DNA of 64,000 bases, from positions 1-64,000 of the forward strand of contig NZ_JMLQ01000014.1 in NCBI RefSeq assembly GCF_000686025.1, in the 5' to 3' direction. The notes under the pieces were generated by a model. The model did no database searches and was not told the origin of the DNA. It saw only the letters and a program-made list of their open reading frames with translations. Position 1 is the first letter of the stretch; each line of letters begins with the position of its first letter. Both the position numbers and the translations under genes were made by a program. Below, one piece after another: positions 51,725 through 60,973 of this stretch. This DNA is from Rhodococcus sp. UNC23MFCrub1.1 (GTDB lineage: Bacteria; Actinomycetota; Actinomycetes; Mycobacteriales; Mycobacteriaceae).

Positions 51725-52369
51725 ATGCACACTGCGATCACGTCGTCGGCCGAACCCTGGAGGGTTGATCCGCTGTCGACACTGGTGAGTGCCCTGCAGC
51801 GGCTGCGGCGCCGTGGGAGCGGAGAACCGACCGTCGTAGCCATCGACGGCCGAAGCGGTTCCGGTAAATCGACACTGGCGAGGAGACTGGCGAACAGCGG
51901 CCCCGCAACGGTCTCCGTCGTGGAAACCGACGACATTGCCTGGAACGAATCCTTCTTCGATTGGGCAGCCATCGCACGGAGCGGACTGCTCGACCCGATC
52001 CGCCAGCGGGGCACCCCGGTGACGTTCCGACCGCCGGCGTGGGAGAGGCATGGCAGGCCCGGCGCGATCACCGTTCCGAACAAAGCGGGCCTGATTCTGA
52101 TCGCAGGAGTGGGATCGAGCCGACTCGCATTCGCCGACGTTCTCGACGGCTCCGTGTGGATCGACCTGGATGAACCGACCTCGACGCAACGGGTCGCCTC
52201 CCGCGGCGGAAGCGACGGGCAGCCGGAGGACCCTGCATTCGTTGCGGCGTGGGCGTCGGCCGAGCGGGCTTTCCTCGACCGTGACCGACCGTGGGAGCGG
52301 GCATCAGTCATCGTCGACGGCCGGTCGAGCCGAAACGGCGGTCCGGTGGTCTACCGCATGCGGGATTGA
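51725..52369 (+). CDS. P-loop kinase-like protein (uridine kinase fold)
   Basis: 214 residues from ATG 51725, with GGGGAG upstream. Walker A is VVAIDGRSGSGKSTLARRLA near residues 36-55. VETDDIAWNESFFDW and GLILIAGVGSSRLAF follow the pattern of small nucleoside or metabolite kinases. The substrate is not readable. It is divergent from the MFS gene across about 100 bases. Confidence 0.78.
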   Translation: MHTAITSSAEPWRVDPLSTLVSALQRLRRRGSGEPTVVAIDGRSGSGKSTLARRLANSGPATVSVVETDDIAWNESFFDWAAIARSGLLDPIRQRGTPVTFRPPAWERHGRPGAITVPNKAGLILIAGVGSSRLAFADVLDGSVWIDLDEPTSTQRVASRGGSDGQPEDPAFVAAWASAERAFLDRDRPWERASVIVDGRSSRNGGPVVYRMRD

Positions 52370-52556
52370 ACGGCTCACCACTCGATCGGTACACACTTTG
52401 TGTCCTCTTCCGGTCCCCGAGTTCCCCTCTTGGATCTGTGCCTGGACTGGCCGACGCGAGATCGTGGGATCACGCCCGGTGAAGGGGCCGACCCAGTCGT
52501 CGGAACTCACATCGCAAGACCGGGTTCGGTGAGTTCCACGATTCGAGGAGAGTGTC

Positions 52557-53879
52557 ATGTCGTTCGTTCTCAAGGCTGCCGGCGGGACGCAGCACGTCCG
52601 CACCAGCGACCCTGCCGTCGTGGACACGGTGGCCGCCGTCATCGCCGACATCCGCAGCTCCGGCGATGCCGCGGTGCGTCGGTACTCCGAAGCGTTCGAC
52701 AAGTGGTCGCCCGAGCAGTTCCGCCTCTCGAACGACGAGGTGTCCGCGATCGTGTCCTCTGTGCCCGAGACGGTGCTCGACGACCTCCGATTCGCGCAGA
52801 AGCAGATCGGGAATTTCGCCCGCCACCAACGCGAGTCGCTCCAGGACTTCGAGGTCGAGACCCTCCCCGGTGTGTATCTCGGACAGCGCAACGTGCCGGT
52901 GAACGCGTCCGGCGCCTACGTGCCGGGGGGACGGTACCCGTTGACCGCGTCCGCCCACATGACGGTACTGACCGCGAAAGTCGCCGGAGTCGAGCGCGTC
53001 GCCGCCACCACCCCGCCCAATCAGGGCACCCCGCCGCCGGTGAGCGTCGCCGCGATGCACCTCGCCGGCGCCGACGAGATCTACGTTCTCGGCGGGGTCC
53101 AGGCCATCGCAGCCCTCGCGCTCGGAACCGAAACCATCGGAGCCGTCGACATTCTCACCGGCCCCGGCAACGCGTACGTCGCCGAAGCGAAAAGGCAACT
53201 GTTCGGGGAAGTCGGCATCGACCTGTTCGCCGGGCCCACCGAAACGCTGATCGTGGCCGACGAGTCCGCCGACCCCTTCACCGTCGCGGTCGACCTGCTC
53301 AGCCAGGCCGAGCACGGGCCGGATTCCCCCTGCGTGCTGATCACCACCTCCGAGGCGCTCGGGCGCGCGGTGCTCGACCACATCGAGGACCTGCTGCCCG
53401 GTCTGCAGACCAACGCCATCGCCGGGCCGGCCTGGCGCGATCACGGCGAGGTGCACGTCACCGACACCATCGCCGAGGCCTACACGCTCGCCGACCGGTT
53501 CGCCTCGGAGCACGTGCAGATCCTCACCGAATCCCCGCGGGATGCGCTCGACGCCATGCGGAACTACGGCGCCCTCTTCCTGGGCGAAGGGACCTGTGTC
53601 CCGTACGGCGACAAAGTGATCGGGACCAATCACGTTCTTCCCACGCTCGGCGCGGCCCGCTACACCGGGGGACTGTGGGTGGGCAAGTTCCTCAAGACGC
53701 TGACTTACCAGGAAGTCCGCGATCCCGCTGCCAGCGCCCGCATCGGCGAAATCTGCGGCCGCCTCTCCCGCCTTGAGCGCTTCGAAGGGCACGCCCGCAG
53801 CGGAGACCTGCGGGCCGCGAAGTTCGGTGGGGCGCCGCTCGACTGGGCCGAACTGCCCACGCGGTCGTCGATCGGATGA
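52557..53879 (+). CDS. HisD-like dehydrogenase (histidinol dehydrogenase family, catabolic paralogue)
   Basis: 440 residues from ATG 52557. Family residues are conserved: zinc ligands in LSQAEHGPDSP (Gln, His), GDKVIGTNHVLPT (Asp) and ERFEGHARSGD (His), and the catalytic Glu-His pair in FASEHVQIL. VNASGAYVPGGRYPL and DILTGPGNAYVAEAKR are HisD blocks. There are no his genes nearby, so this is not biosynthetic HisD. Paralogues of this kind (HpsN type) oxidise other alcohols to acids with NAD. Its stop overlaps the next start (ATGA), tying it to the lyase. The substrate is unknown. Confidence 0.9.
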   Translation: MSFVLKAAGGTQHVRTSDPAVVDTVAAVIADIRSSGDAAVRRYSEAFDKWSPEQFRLSNDEVSAIVSSVPETVLDDLRFAQKQIGNFARHQRESLQDFEVETLPGVYLGQRNVPVNASGAYVPGGRYPLTASAHMTVLTAKVAGVERVAATTPPNQGTPPPVSVAAMHLAGADEIYVLGGVQAIAALALGTETIGAVDILTGPGNAYVAEAKRQLFGEVGIDLFAGPTETLIVADESADPFTVAVDLLSQAEHGPDSPCVLITTSEALGRAVLDHIEDLLPGLQTNAIAGPAWRDHGEVHVTDTIAEAYTLADRFASEHVQILTESPRDALDAMRNYGALFLGEGTCVPYGDKVIGTNHVLPTLGAARYTGGLWVGKFLKTLTYQEVRDPAASARIGEICGRLSRLERFEGHARSGDLRAAKFGGAPLDWAELPTRSSIG

Positions 53880-55294
53880 CCTACCGCGTCGAACACGACA
53901 TGCTCGGTGATCGGCAGGTCAGGGCCGACGCCCTCTACGGCGCTCACACCGACCGTGCCGTGGAAAATTTCCCCGTCACCGGCACACCGATCTCCGTGCA
54001 CCCCGACCTCGTCGCCGCCCTCGCCTCGGTCAAACAGGCCGCGGCGCGGGCGAACCGCGAACTCGGACTGCTGCCGGCCGACGTCGCCGACGCCATCGAC
54101 CGCGCGTGCGAGGAGATTCGCAAAGGACAGTGGCACGACCACTTCGTCGTCGACGTGCTCCAGGGTGGAGCCGGCACGTCGACGAACATGAACGCCAACG
54201 AGGTCGTGGCCAACCGCGCGTTGGAACTGCTCGGATCAGGCCGCGGGCAGTACGACCGCATTCATCCGATCGACCACGTGAACCTCGGGCAGAGCACCAA
54301 CGACGTCTACCCCACGGCGATCAAAGTGGGCCTGCAGTCGGCGATCGTCGCACTGCGAGCGGACCTCAGTGCGCTCGTATCCTCGCTCGCGCGCAAGAGC
54401 GACGACTTCAACGACATCGTCAAAATGGGCCGGACGCAGCTGCAGGACGCAGTGCCGATGACGCTGGGTCAGGAATTCGGCGCGTGGGCCGGGATGCTGA
54501 ACGAGGACATCGCACGGCTGAAGGACTCGACGGGATTGATCTCCGAGATAAACCTCGGCGGCACCGCGATCGGGACCGGGCTCAATGCTCATCCGCGGTA
54601 CGCCGAACGCGTGTGTGCGCACCTGCGGTCGATTACCGGGTTCGAGGTGGTCACCGCCGAGGATCTCGTCGAGGCCACCCAGGACGCCGGAGTCTTCGTC
54701 CAATTGTCCGGCGTCCTCAAGCGAACAGCGGTGAAGATCTCGAAGATCTGCAACGACCTGCGCCTGCTGTCCTCCGGTCCCCGGACCGGTTTCGGAGAAA
54801 TCACCCTGCCGAGCCTGCAAGCCGGATCGTCGATCATGCCGGGCAAGGTCAACCCCGTCATTCCCGAGATGGTCAACCAGGTCGCCTACCGCGTCATCGG
54901 CAACGACCTGACGGTGACGATGGCCGCCGAGAGTGGGCAGCTGCAACTCAACGCCTTCGAACCGGTGATCGCTCATGCATTGTTCGATTCGATCGAAATC
55001 CTGCGCCGAGCGTGCTCCCTCCTGGCCGACCGCTGCATCGACGGCATCGAACCCAACCTCGCCCGTCTGGCCTCGATGGTCGACTCCTCGATCGGCGTGG
55101 TGACCGCCCTGAACCCGTACATCGGCTACCGCGCCGCCAGCGAGATCGCAGCCTGCGCCCTGGCCACAGGCCGAACGGTCACCGAGCTCGTCATCGAACG
55201 AGGTCTGATGACCCCCGAGCGTCTCGCGACGGTTCTGGCGCCGCACAACCTGGTCAAAACCGTCGCCCCGTCCAAAGTGATACCCAGCGCGTGA
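53876..55294 (+). CDS. Aspartase/fumarase-superfamily lyase, aspartate ammonia-lyase-like
   Basis: 472 residues from ATG 53876. Superfamily motifs: GAGTSTNMNANEVVAN, the H-containing HPIDHVNLGQSTNDVYPT, the TRLQ-like MGRTQLQDAVPMTLGQE, and the signature loop GSSIMPGKVNP. These match the aspartase branch, which removes ammonia from an amino acid to give an unsaturated acid. Translational coupling to the HisD-like dehydrogenase suggests they act in sequence: oxidation of an amino alcohol to an amino acid, then deamination. That order is inference. Confidence 0.9.
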   Translation: MTYRVEHDMLGDRQVRADALYGAHTDRAVENFPVTGTPISVHPDLVAALASVKQAAARANRELGLLPADVADAIDRACEEIRKGQWHDHFVVDVLQGGAGTSTNMNANEVVANRALELLGSGRGQYDRIHPIDHVNLGQSTNDVYPTAIKVGLQSAIVALRADLSALVSSLARKSDDFNDIVKMGRTQLQDAVPMTLGQEFGAWAGMLNEDIARLKDSTGLISEINLGGTAIGTGLNAHPRYAERVCAHLRSITGFEVVTAEDLVEATQDAGVFVQLSGVLKRTAVKISKICNDLRLLSSGPRTGFGEITLPSLQAGSSIMPGKVNPVIPEMVNQVAYRVIGNDLTVTMAAESGQLQLNAFEPVIAHALFDSIEILRRACSLLADRCIDGIEPNLARLASMVDSSIGVVTALNPYIGYRAASEIAACALATGRTVTELVIERGLMTPERLATVLAPHNLVKTVAPSKVIPSA

Positions 55295-55335
55295 CCCTCC
55301 CCCACGGGACGGGCGACGCTGTCTAGGGTCGATTC

Positions 55336-56850
55336 ATGGAGCTCACCGTGGCCTCGGTTCTGGCCTTGCCGCCCCTCGACGGCGCCGGCGCACGGGTGCT
55401 GTCGGCACCCGACCGGCTCGACCGCGAGGTTCGCTGGGTGCACGCCTCCGAACTGCCCGACATCGCCCAGTTCCTCTCCGGCGGCGAACTGCTCCTGACC
55501 GCCGGACTCGGCATGGGAACGACGGAGCACTCGCAGCGCACCTACATCCGCGACGTCGCGCACGCCGGCGCTGCGGCTCTGGTCATCGAGGAATCGGGGC
55601 GGGCCTTCGACGCCGTTCCCGCGGTCGCCGTCGCCGAAGCGGCGGCGCTCGACCTCCCCATCGTCGCCCTCGCCACCGAGGTCCCGTTCGCTCAGGTCTC
55701 GGCCGCCGTGCACGAGCTGCTCACACAAGCCCGCGTGGACCAGCTGACCCGCGAACGGGCCATCGAGGAGTCGTTCTCGGCGCTGCTGCTCGACGGAGCC
55801 GACTACCTCACCATCGTCCGGGAACTCTCCCGGCACACCGGCACCTCGGTCGTCCTCGAGAACCTGCTGCACCACGTCGTCGCCTACGTCGGAAAGACGG
55901 CCGACGACAATCACACCGTCGACAACTGGGACCAGCACGCCCGATCACTGCATCGCGACGACGACTGCTTTCGCAGGCCCGTGGTGATGCGCGGACAACC
56001 CTGGGGATGGCTGCACCTCCTGCGGTCCGACGACCGCGAGGCGGGCGCCCTCGACCACTTCGCCGTCGAACGCGCCGCCACCACCATCGCCATCTCGCTG
56101 CTGACCGACCGCACGAGGGAAGCAACCGACGACCAGCGCAGCACCACCCTCATCACCCGCCTGATGCTCGGCGACATCACCGGCACCGACTTCGCCCGCC
56201 GCGCCCGCGAGATCGGGTACCGACTCGATTCGGGTTCACTGACCGTGATGGTCGTCAACACCGCCCCGGGCGACGACAAAATCTCCGTCCCCTTCATCTC
56301 GGCCGACCTCGGCGACTACATCCTCGCCGTCGTTCCCGACGTGGCCACGACCGGCTCCGACGCCGCCACACTCCTGAAATCCGCTGCAGGGGGCGCCGGA
56401 CTGAGCAGATCGACGACGGCCGAGCACCTCACCGCGGCCGTGACACAGGCACAGAGCGCCGCCGCCGTGGCACGCTCACTGACCCACCGACCCGTGCTCC
56501 GGTTCGACGACCTCGGCGTCGAACGGGTCCTCGTCTCCCTCGCCGACGGTCCCGAACTGGCCAACTACGTCAACGACGAGCTGGGCCCGATCCTGGCCTG
56601 GGACGCCTCGGTAACGAACCCCCTGATGCCCACCCTGCGGGCCTACCTCGACTGCGACGGACGCAAGAGCGACGCCGCGGCCGCGCTCTACATTCAGCGC
56701 CGCACCCTCTACAACCGCCTCGAGCGCATCTCGTCGCTCCTGCACCGCTCCCTGGACGAACCCGCCACCCGGCAACGATTGCTGCTGGCAGTCAAGGGAC
56801 TCGACCTGCTCGACAACACACCGAGGGCAACCACGCCCCGCACTCGGTGA
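55336..56850 (+). CDS. PucR-family transcriptional activator
   Basis: 504 residues from ATG 55336. The N-terminal PucR sensor domain runs LTVASVLALPPLDGAGARVL to WVHASELPDIAQFLSGGELLLTAGLGMG. The C-terminal PucR HTH reads LRAYLDCDGRKSDAAAALYIQRRTLYNRLERISSLL. The middle contains a GGDEF-like degenerate region typical of CdaR/PucR proteins. These activate catabolic operons in response to substrate. It lies 41 bases after the lyase gene and probably controls the whole 52.5-62.5 kb cluster. Confidence 0.92.
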   Translation: MELTVASVLALPPLDGAGARVLSAPDRLDREVRWVHASELPDIAQFLSGGELLLTAGLGMGTTEHSQRTYIRDVAHAGAAALVIEESGRAFDAVPAVAVAEAAALDLPIVALATEVPFAQVSAAVHELLTQARVDQLTRERAIEESFSALLLDGADYLTIVRELSRHTGTSVVLENLLHHVVAYVGKTADDNHTVDNWDQHARSLHRDDDCFRRPVVMRGQPWGWLHLLRSDDREAGALDHFAVERAATTIAISLLTDRTREATDDQRSTTLITRLMLGDITGTDFARRAREIGYRLDSGSLTVMVVNTAPGDDKISVPFISADLGDYILAVVPDVATTGSDAATLLKSAAGGAGLSRSTTAEHLTAAVTQAQSAAAVARSLTHRPVLRFDDLGVERVLVSLADGPELANYVNDELGPILAWDASVTNPLMPTLRAYLDCDGRKSDAAAALYIQRRTLYNRLERISSLLHRSLDEPATRQRLLLAVKGLDLLDNTPRATTPRTR

Positions 56851-57057
56851 CGCCTCGCGGGCGGTCACACCACGCCGACCAACACTTCCCGAGGTGTGTC
56901 GGTTCTCGCCGGAAGATGTACACATTGCGGCTATCACGCCGTGCCCGGGCTTCGTAACGTGACCTGCAGCATAGGCACGCGAACGGCCCAACCCATGAGG
57001 TGCAGCCGGGGCACCGCCCGTGCGCCCCCACACCCCGTCCTCCCGGAGGAACATCTC

Positions 57058-58350
57058 ATGGCACTGTTCTCGGACTCGACATCCCGATTCCAGCTGACGA
57101 AACTACGCAAAGCGCGGCTGGCCACCTTCTTCGGTTTCTTCCAACTCGGCGCGATGATCCTGATCTGGTCGACCTCGACCAGCCCGCTGCGAGCACACCT
57201 GGGCTGGGGTGGATCGGACGGCGACAGCAACTTCGGCTTGCTCGCACTCTCGATCGGCATCGGCGCCACCGTGGGGTGCTTCGCCATCGGCCCCTTCATC
57301 GACCGCTACGGCCCCCGCACCACCACCACCCTCACGCTGGTGCTCTACCCGCTCATCTACATACCGCTCGCGTTCCTCAACGGCCTCGTCGCCGCCATGA
57401 TCATCGGAGCGCTCATCGGCTTGCTCCGCGGAGCGGGAGACACCGCCGTCAACGCCCACGGCGTTCAGGTCGAGCGCTACTACGGCCGACCCATCATGTC
57501 CGCCTTCCACGCCGCCTACCCCGCCGGCGGCTTCGTTCTCGGCCTGGTCGGCAGCGCGTTCGCCAACCACTTCATCGACAGCCCCGCCGTCGCCTACGTC
57601 TCCACCGGCATCCTGATGTCGGTGCTGGGGCTGGCATTCGGGCAGTGGATGCTCTCGCAGGACGAACTCCTCGCCCCCGAGGCCGAACACACCGCCGCCC
57701 CGACGCAGAACGAGAAGACCTCCTCGACCGCTCCCGTCGGCACCGCCACCCTGGTCATCATGGTCGGCTTCGGCGTCCTGCTCCTGGGCTCCCAACTCTC
57801 CGAGGGCGCGATCCTCGACTGGGGTCAGGAATTCGTGCGACGCCACGTCGGCACCACCGCCGGCCTCGCCGCAACCGCGGTCACGGTGTACTCGGGCGCG
57901 CAGTTCGTCGGACGACTCTTCGGTGACCGCATCGCCGAAGCGCTCGGCTCGCGCACCGTCGTCGCCGGAAGCGGCCTGCTCGGCGCCGCCGGCGCCGTCA
58001 CCGCCATGCTCGCCGGCAACGCCACCGTGGCCCTGATCGGGTTCGCCATGCTCGGACTCGGCCTGGCCTGCATGGCCCCCCTCATGCTCTCCGCCGCCGG
58101 GCGCCGCGATCCCGCCAACGCCGGACGCAACATCGGCCTGGTCAACGCCCTCGGCTACGGCGGCATGCTCGTCGGCCCCGCGGCGATCACCCTCATCGTC
58201 GACCGCGGCGGCATCGCCTTCGTCCCGATCCTCCCCGCCATCCTGCTGGTCCTGGTCGCCCTGTTCGGCCCGCTGCTGATGCGCACCGCCCCCCAGTACC
58301 TGCGCCGCGAGGAAATCGCCCCCGTCGAGCGCCGGACCGTCTCGCACTGA
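57058..58350 (+). CDS. MFS transporter (FucP/YbjJ-like permease)
   Basis: 430 residues from ATG 57058, with GGAGGA six bases upstream. About twelve TM segments; FFGFFQLGAMILIWSTSTSPLR and SIGIGATVGCFAIGPFIDRYG at the start, and GVQVERYYGRPIMSAFHAAYPAGGF in the centre. The last block resembles YbjJ-type members. It probably imports the substrate of the surrounding enzymes. Confidence 0.87.
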   Translation: MALFSDSTSRFQLTKLRKARLATFFGFFQLGAMILIWSTSTSPLRAHLGWGGSDGDSNFGLLALSIGIGATVGCFAIGPFIDRYGPRTTTTLTLVLYPLIYIPLAFLNGLVAAMIIGALIGLLRGAGDTAVNAHGVQVERYYGRPIMSAFHAAYPAGGFVLGLVGSAFANHFIDSPAVAYVSTGILMSVLGLAFGQWMLSQDELLAPEAEHTAAPTQNEKTSSTAPVGTATLVIMVGFGVLLLGSQLSEGAILDWGQEFVRRHVGTTAGLAATAVTVYSGAQFVGRLFGDRIAEALGSRTVVAGSGLLGAAGAVTAMLAGNATVALIGFAMLGLGLACMAPLMLSAAGRRDPANAGRNIGLVNALGYGGMLVGPAAITLIVDRGGIAFVPILPAILLVLVALFGPLLMRTAPQYLRREEIAPVERRTVSH

Positions 58351-58408
58351 GCGCACACCCACCCCGGTTTCGGAATCCGAAGCCAGTACCCACGGAAAGG
58401 TCGAACCG

Positions 58409-59071
58409 ATGACCAACGTTCTCTATCTCTACGGCGGCTGGCCCGGCCACTACCCGTACCAGATCGCCGACTGGACCAGGGAGCTCCTCGCCGAACTCGA
58501 CTACCACGTCGAGGAAACCCAGGACATCTTCCGTCTCGACGGCGACCTGACCGGGTACGACCTCATCATCCTCGGGTGGAACAACGCGCTGACCACCGAA
58601 GACCTCAGCGACGCCCAAGAGGACAACCTGCTGCGCGCCGTAGAGAACGGCACCGGCATCGCCGCTTGGCACGGCGCCGCCGCCGCGTTCCGGGCGAGCC
58701 TGAAGTACCACTTCCTGCTCGGCGGCGACTTCATCGAACACCCCGCCGGCGAGGCGTATCCCCAGCCCTACACGGTGCGCATCACCGACACCGACCACCC
58801 CGTCACCGCCGGTGTCTCGGACTTCGAGGTGGCCTCCGAGCAGTACTACATGCACGTCAACCCCAACAACCACGTCCTCGCCGAGACCACGTTCACGGGC
58901 GAGCACCTGGCCTGGCTCGACGGACACCGCAGTCCCGTCGCCTGGGTACGCGAGTGGGGCCGAGGGCGGGTGTTCTACCACTCCGTCGGTCACGACCCCA
59001 GCAATCTCGCCGACCCGGACGTGCGTCGGCTGACCAAGCAGGGCCTGACCTACGCCGCCCGCACGCACTGA
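58409..59071 (+). CDS. ThuA-like protein
   Basis: 220 residues from ATG 58409, with GGAAAGG upstream. ThuA-domain features: LYLYGGWPGHYPYQIADW at the start, GYDLIILGW, GTGIAAWHGAAAAFRAS, and the end WVREWGRGRVFYHSVGHDPSNL. The fold is class I glutamine-amidotransferase-like. Members occur in sugar and trehalose utilisation operons with oxidoreductases. The exact reaction is not known. Confidence 0.88.
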   Translation: MTNVLYLYGGWPGHYPYQIADWTRELLAELDYHVEETQDIFRLDGDLTGYDLIILGWNNALTTEDLSDAQEDNLLRAVENGTGIAAWHGAAAAFRASLKYHFLLGGDFIEHPAGEAYPQPYTVRITDTDHPVTAGVSDFEVASEQYYMHVNPNNHVLAETTFTGEHLAWLDGHRSPVAWVREWGRGRVFYHSVGHDPSNLADPDVRRLTKQGLTYAARTH

Positions 59072-59118
59072 CACCGCACCATCTGGCACCGAACCGCACC
59101 ACCGAAGGAAGAACTCAC

Positions 59119-60906
59119 ATGCCCAAGCTCACCGGCGGCCAAGTCGTCGCACAGGTCCTCAAGCAATACGGAGTCGAGTACGTCGCCGGCATCCCCGGGC
59201 ACGGAATCTGGTCCCTCACCGACGCCTTCCTCGAAAAGGGATCGGAGATCCCGTTCGTTCAGGTCTTCCATGAGCAGAGCGCCGTCCACCTCGCCGACGG
59301 CTACTACCGCGTGTCCGGCAAGCCCATGGCCGCAGTGACCTCCATCGGTGCCGGCGCCGCCAACACCGTCCTCGGTCTGGCCACCGCCTACGCCGACTCC
59401 ACCAGCCTGCTGTGCATCACCGGCGGCCCGCCCACGCACATGCGCGGCCACGGCCTGCTCCAAGAACTCGACCGTCACACCGACAACGGCTTCCCCCAGG
59501 TCACCGACGCGGTGTCCAAGCGCAGCTGGACCGCGACTCGGGTCGAAGAATTGCCGTTCATCATGCACCGCGCGTTCAGCGCGATGCTGACCGGCAGGCC
59601 CGGCCCCGCGCACATCGAGGTGCCGATGGACGTGCAGGCCGAAGCAGCCGAGGTGTCCCTGCACGACCTCCAGCGGCGCCTGCCGGTCGGTGTCGCCCAC
59701 CCGGATCCCGCCGCGATCGACAGTGCCGTGCGGGTCCTGAACGACAGTCGTCGACCGGTCATCGTCGTCGGCGGCGGCGCCATCACCGCGGACGCGTTCG
59801 ACGACGTCCTCGCCCTCGCCGAGAACTGGTCCATCCCCGTGGTCACCACCTGGAACGGCAAGGGCGCCTTCCCCGAGGACCACGAACTGTTCGCCGGCAG
59901 CGTCGGACAGACCGGCACCATCGTCGGCAACGCCATCGCCTCGAAAGCCGACGTCGTCATCTCCGTGGGCTGCCGCTTCACCGACTGGTCGGCGTCGAGC
60001 TACGCCCAGGGAGTCTCCTTCTCCATCCCCCCGGCCAAGCTCGTCCACATCGACATCGATCCCCACGAGATCGGCAAGAACTACCCTGCCGAGGTCGGGA
60101 TCGTTGCCGACGCCAAGCCTGCGGTCGCCGGCATCGTCGCGTCCCTGCCGTCCGCCCGGCCGGATCGCAGCGAGTACCTCGCCGAACTCGCCGAGCTCAA
60201 AACCGAGTGGGAGACCAAGCTCGCCGGCCGCCGAGACTCCGACCGCTACCCCTTCACCTCCCAGCGCCCCCTCGGAGCGCTGCGCAACGTCATGGACCGC
60301 GACGGCATCGTCATCGCCGGTTCCGGCAACACCCAGGGCGCGGTCAAGCAGACGTTCCCCGTGTACCAGCCCCGCACGCACCTGACCTCCGGCGGCTTCT
60401 CGTCCATGGGGTGGGCCGTGCCCGCCGCCATGGGCGCCAAGCTCGCCGCACCCGACCGTCAGGTCGCCTGCGTTCTCGGTGACGGCGACTTCCTCATGAC
60501 CGCCCAAGAAATCGGCATCTGCGTCACCCACGACATTCCCGTCGTGTTCGTCGTCCAGGACAACTCCGGGTTCATGTCGATCCGCGGTGGACAGCGCAAG
60601 CAGACCAGTCGGCACATCGGCACCGAGTTCAACCGTCCCGACGGCACCCCCTACAGCCCCGACTTCAAAGCTCTCGGCACCGCGTTCGGGCTCGAATCCT
60701 TCCGCGTCGACAGCCCCGCCGACCTCGAAGCGACCTACCGCAAGGCGTTCGAGAGCAACGCCCCGGCTCTGATCGAGATCCCCACCGACCGCGACGCCGC
60801 CGGCCCCTGGGTCCCCGGCTGGTGGGACTTTCCCATCCCCGCCTACATCGACGACGAGCGCCAGGACGAGTACCGGGAGAACCGGGCCAAGGAACAGCAC
60901 CTCTGA
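59119..60906 (+). CDS. ThDP-dependent enzyme (acetolactate synthase/carboligase-like)
   Basis: 595 residues from ATG 59119, with GAAGGAAGA upstream. Domains in order: pyrimidine-binding (GIPGHGIWSLTDAF with the activating Glu in FHEQSAVHLADGYYR), central (VRVLNDSRRPVIVVGGGAI), and pyrophosphate-binding with the motif GDGDFLMTAQEI...VVQDNSG. The enzyme joins or splits C-C bonds next to a 2-oxo group. It is not clearly Gcl, Xsc or IolD by motif, so the substrate remains open. It is likely a late step of the cluster's pathway. Confidence 0.88.
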   Translation: MPKLTGGQVVAQVLKQYGVEYVAGIPGHGIWSLTDAFLEKGSEIPFVQVFHEQSAVHLADGYYRVSGKPMAAVTSIGAGAANTVLGLATAYADSTSLLCITGGPPTHMRGHGLLQELDRHTDNGFPQVTDAVSKRSWTATRVEELPFIMHRAFSAMLTGRPGPAHIEVPMDVQAEAAEVSLHDLQRRLPVGVAHPDPAAIDSAVRVLNDSRRPVIVVGGGAITADAFDDVLALAENWSIPVVTTWNGKGAFPEDHELFAGSVGQTGTIVGNAIASKADVVISVGCRFTDWSASSYAQGVSFSIPPAKLVHIDIDPHEIGKNYPAEVGIVADAKPAVAGIVASLPSARPDRSEYLAELAELKTEWETKLAGRRDSDRYPFTSQRPLGALRNVMDRDGIVIAGSGNTQGAVKQTFPVYQPRTHLTSGGFSSMGWAVPAAMGAKLAAPDRQVACVLGDGDFLMTAQEIGICVTHDIPVVFVVQDNSGFMSIRGGQRKQTSRHIGTEFNRPDGTPYSPDFKALGTAFGLESFRVDSPADLEATYRKAFESNAPALIEIPTDRDAAGPWVPGWWDFPIPAYIDDERQDEYRENRAKEQHL

Positions 60907-60973
60907 TCGCGTCGGTCGCCGGACGGCACGAGCCCGTCCGGCGACCGGGCACGCCACATCGAAAGACGAACCC

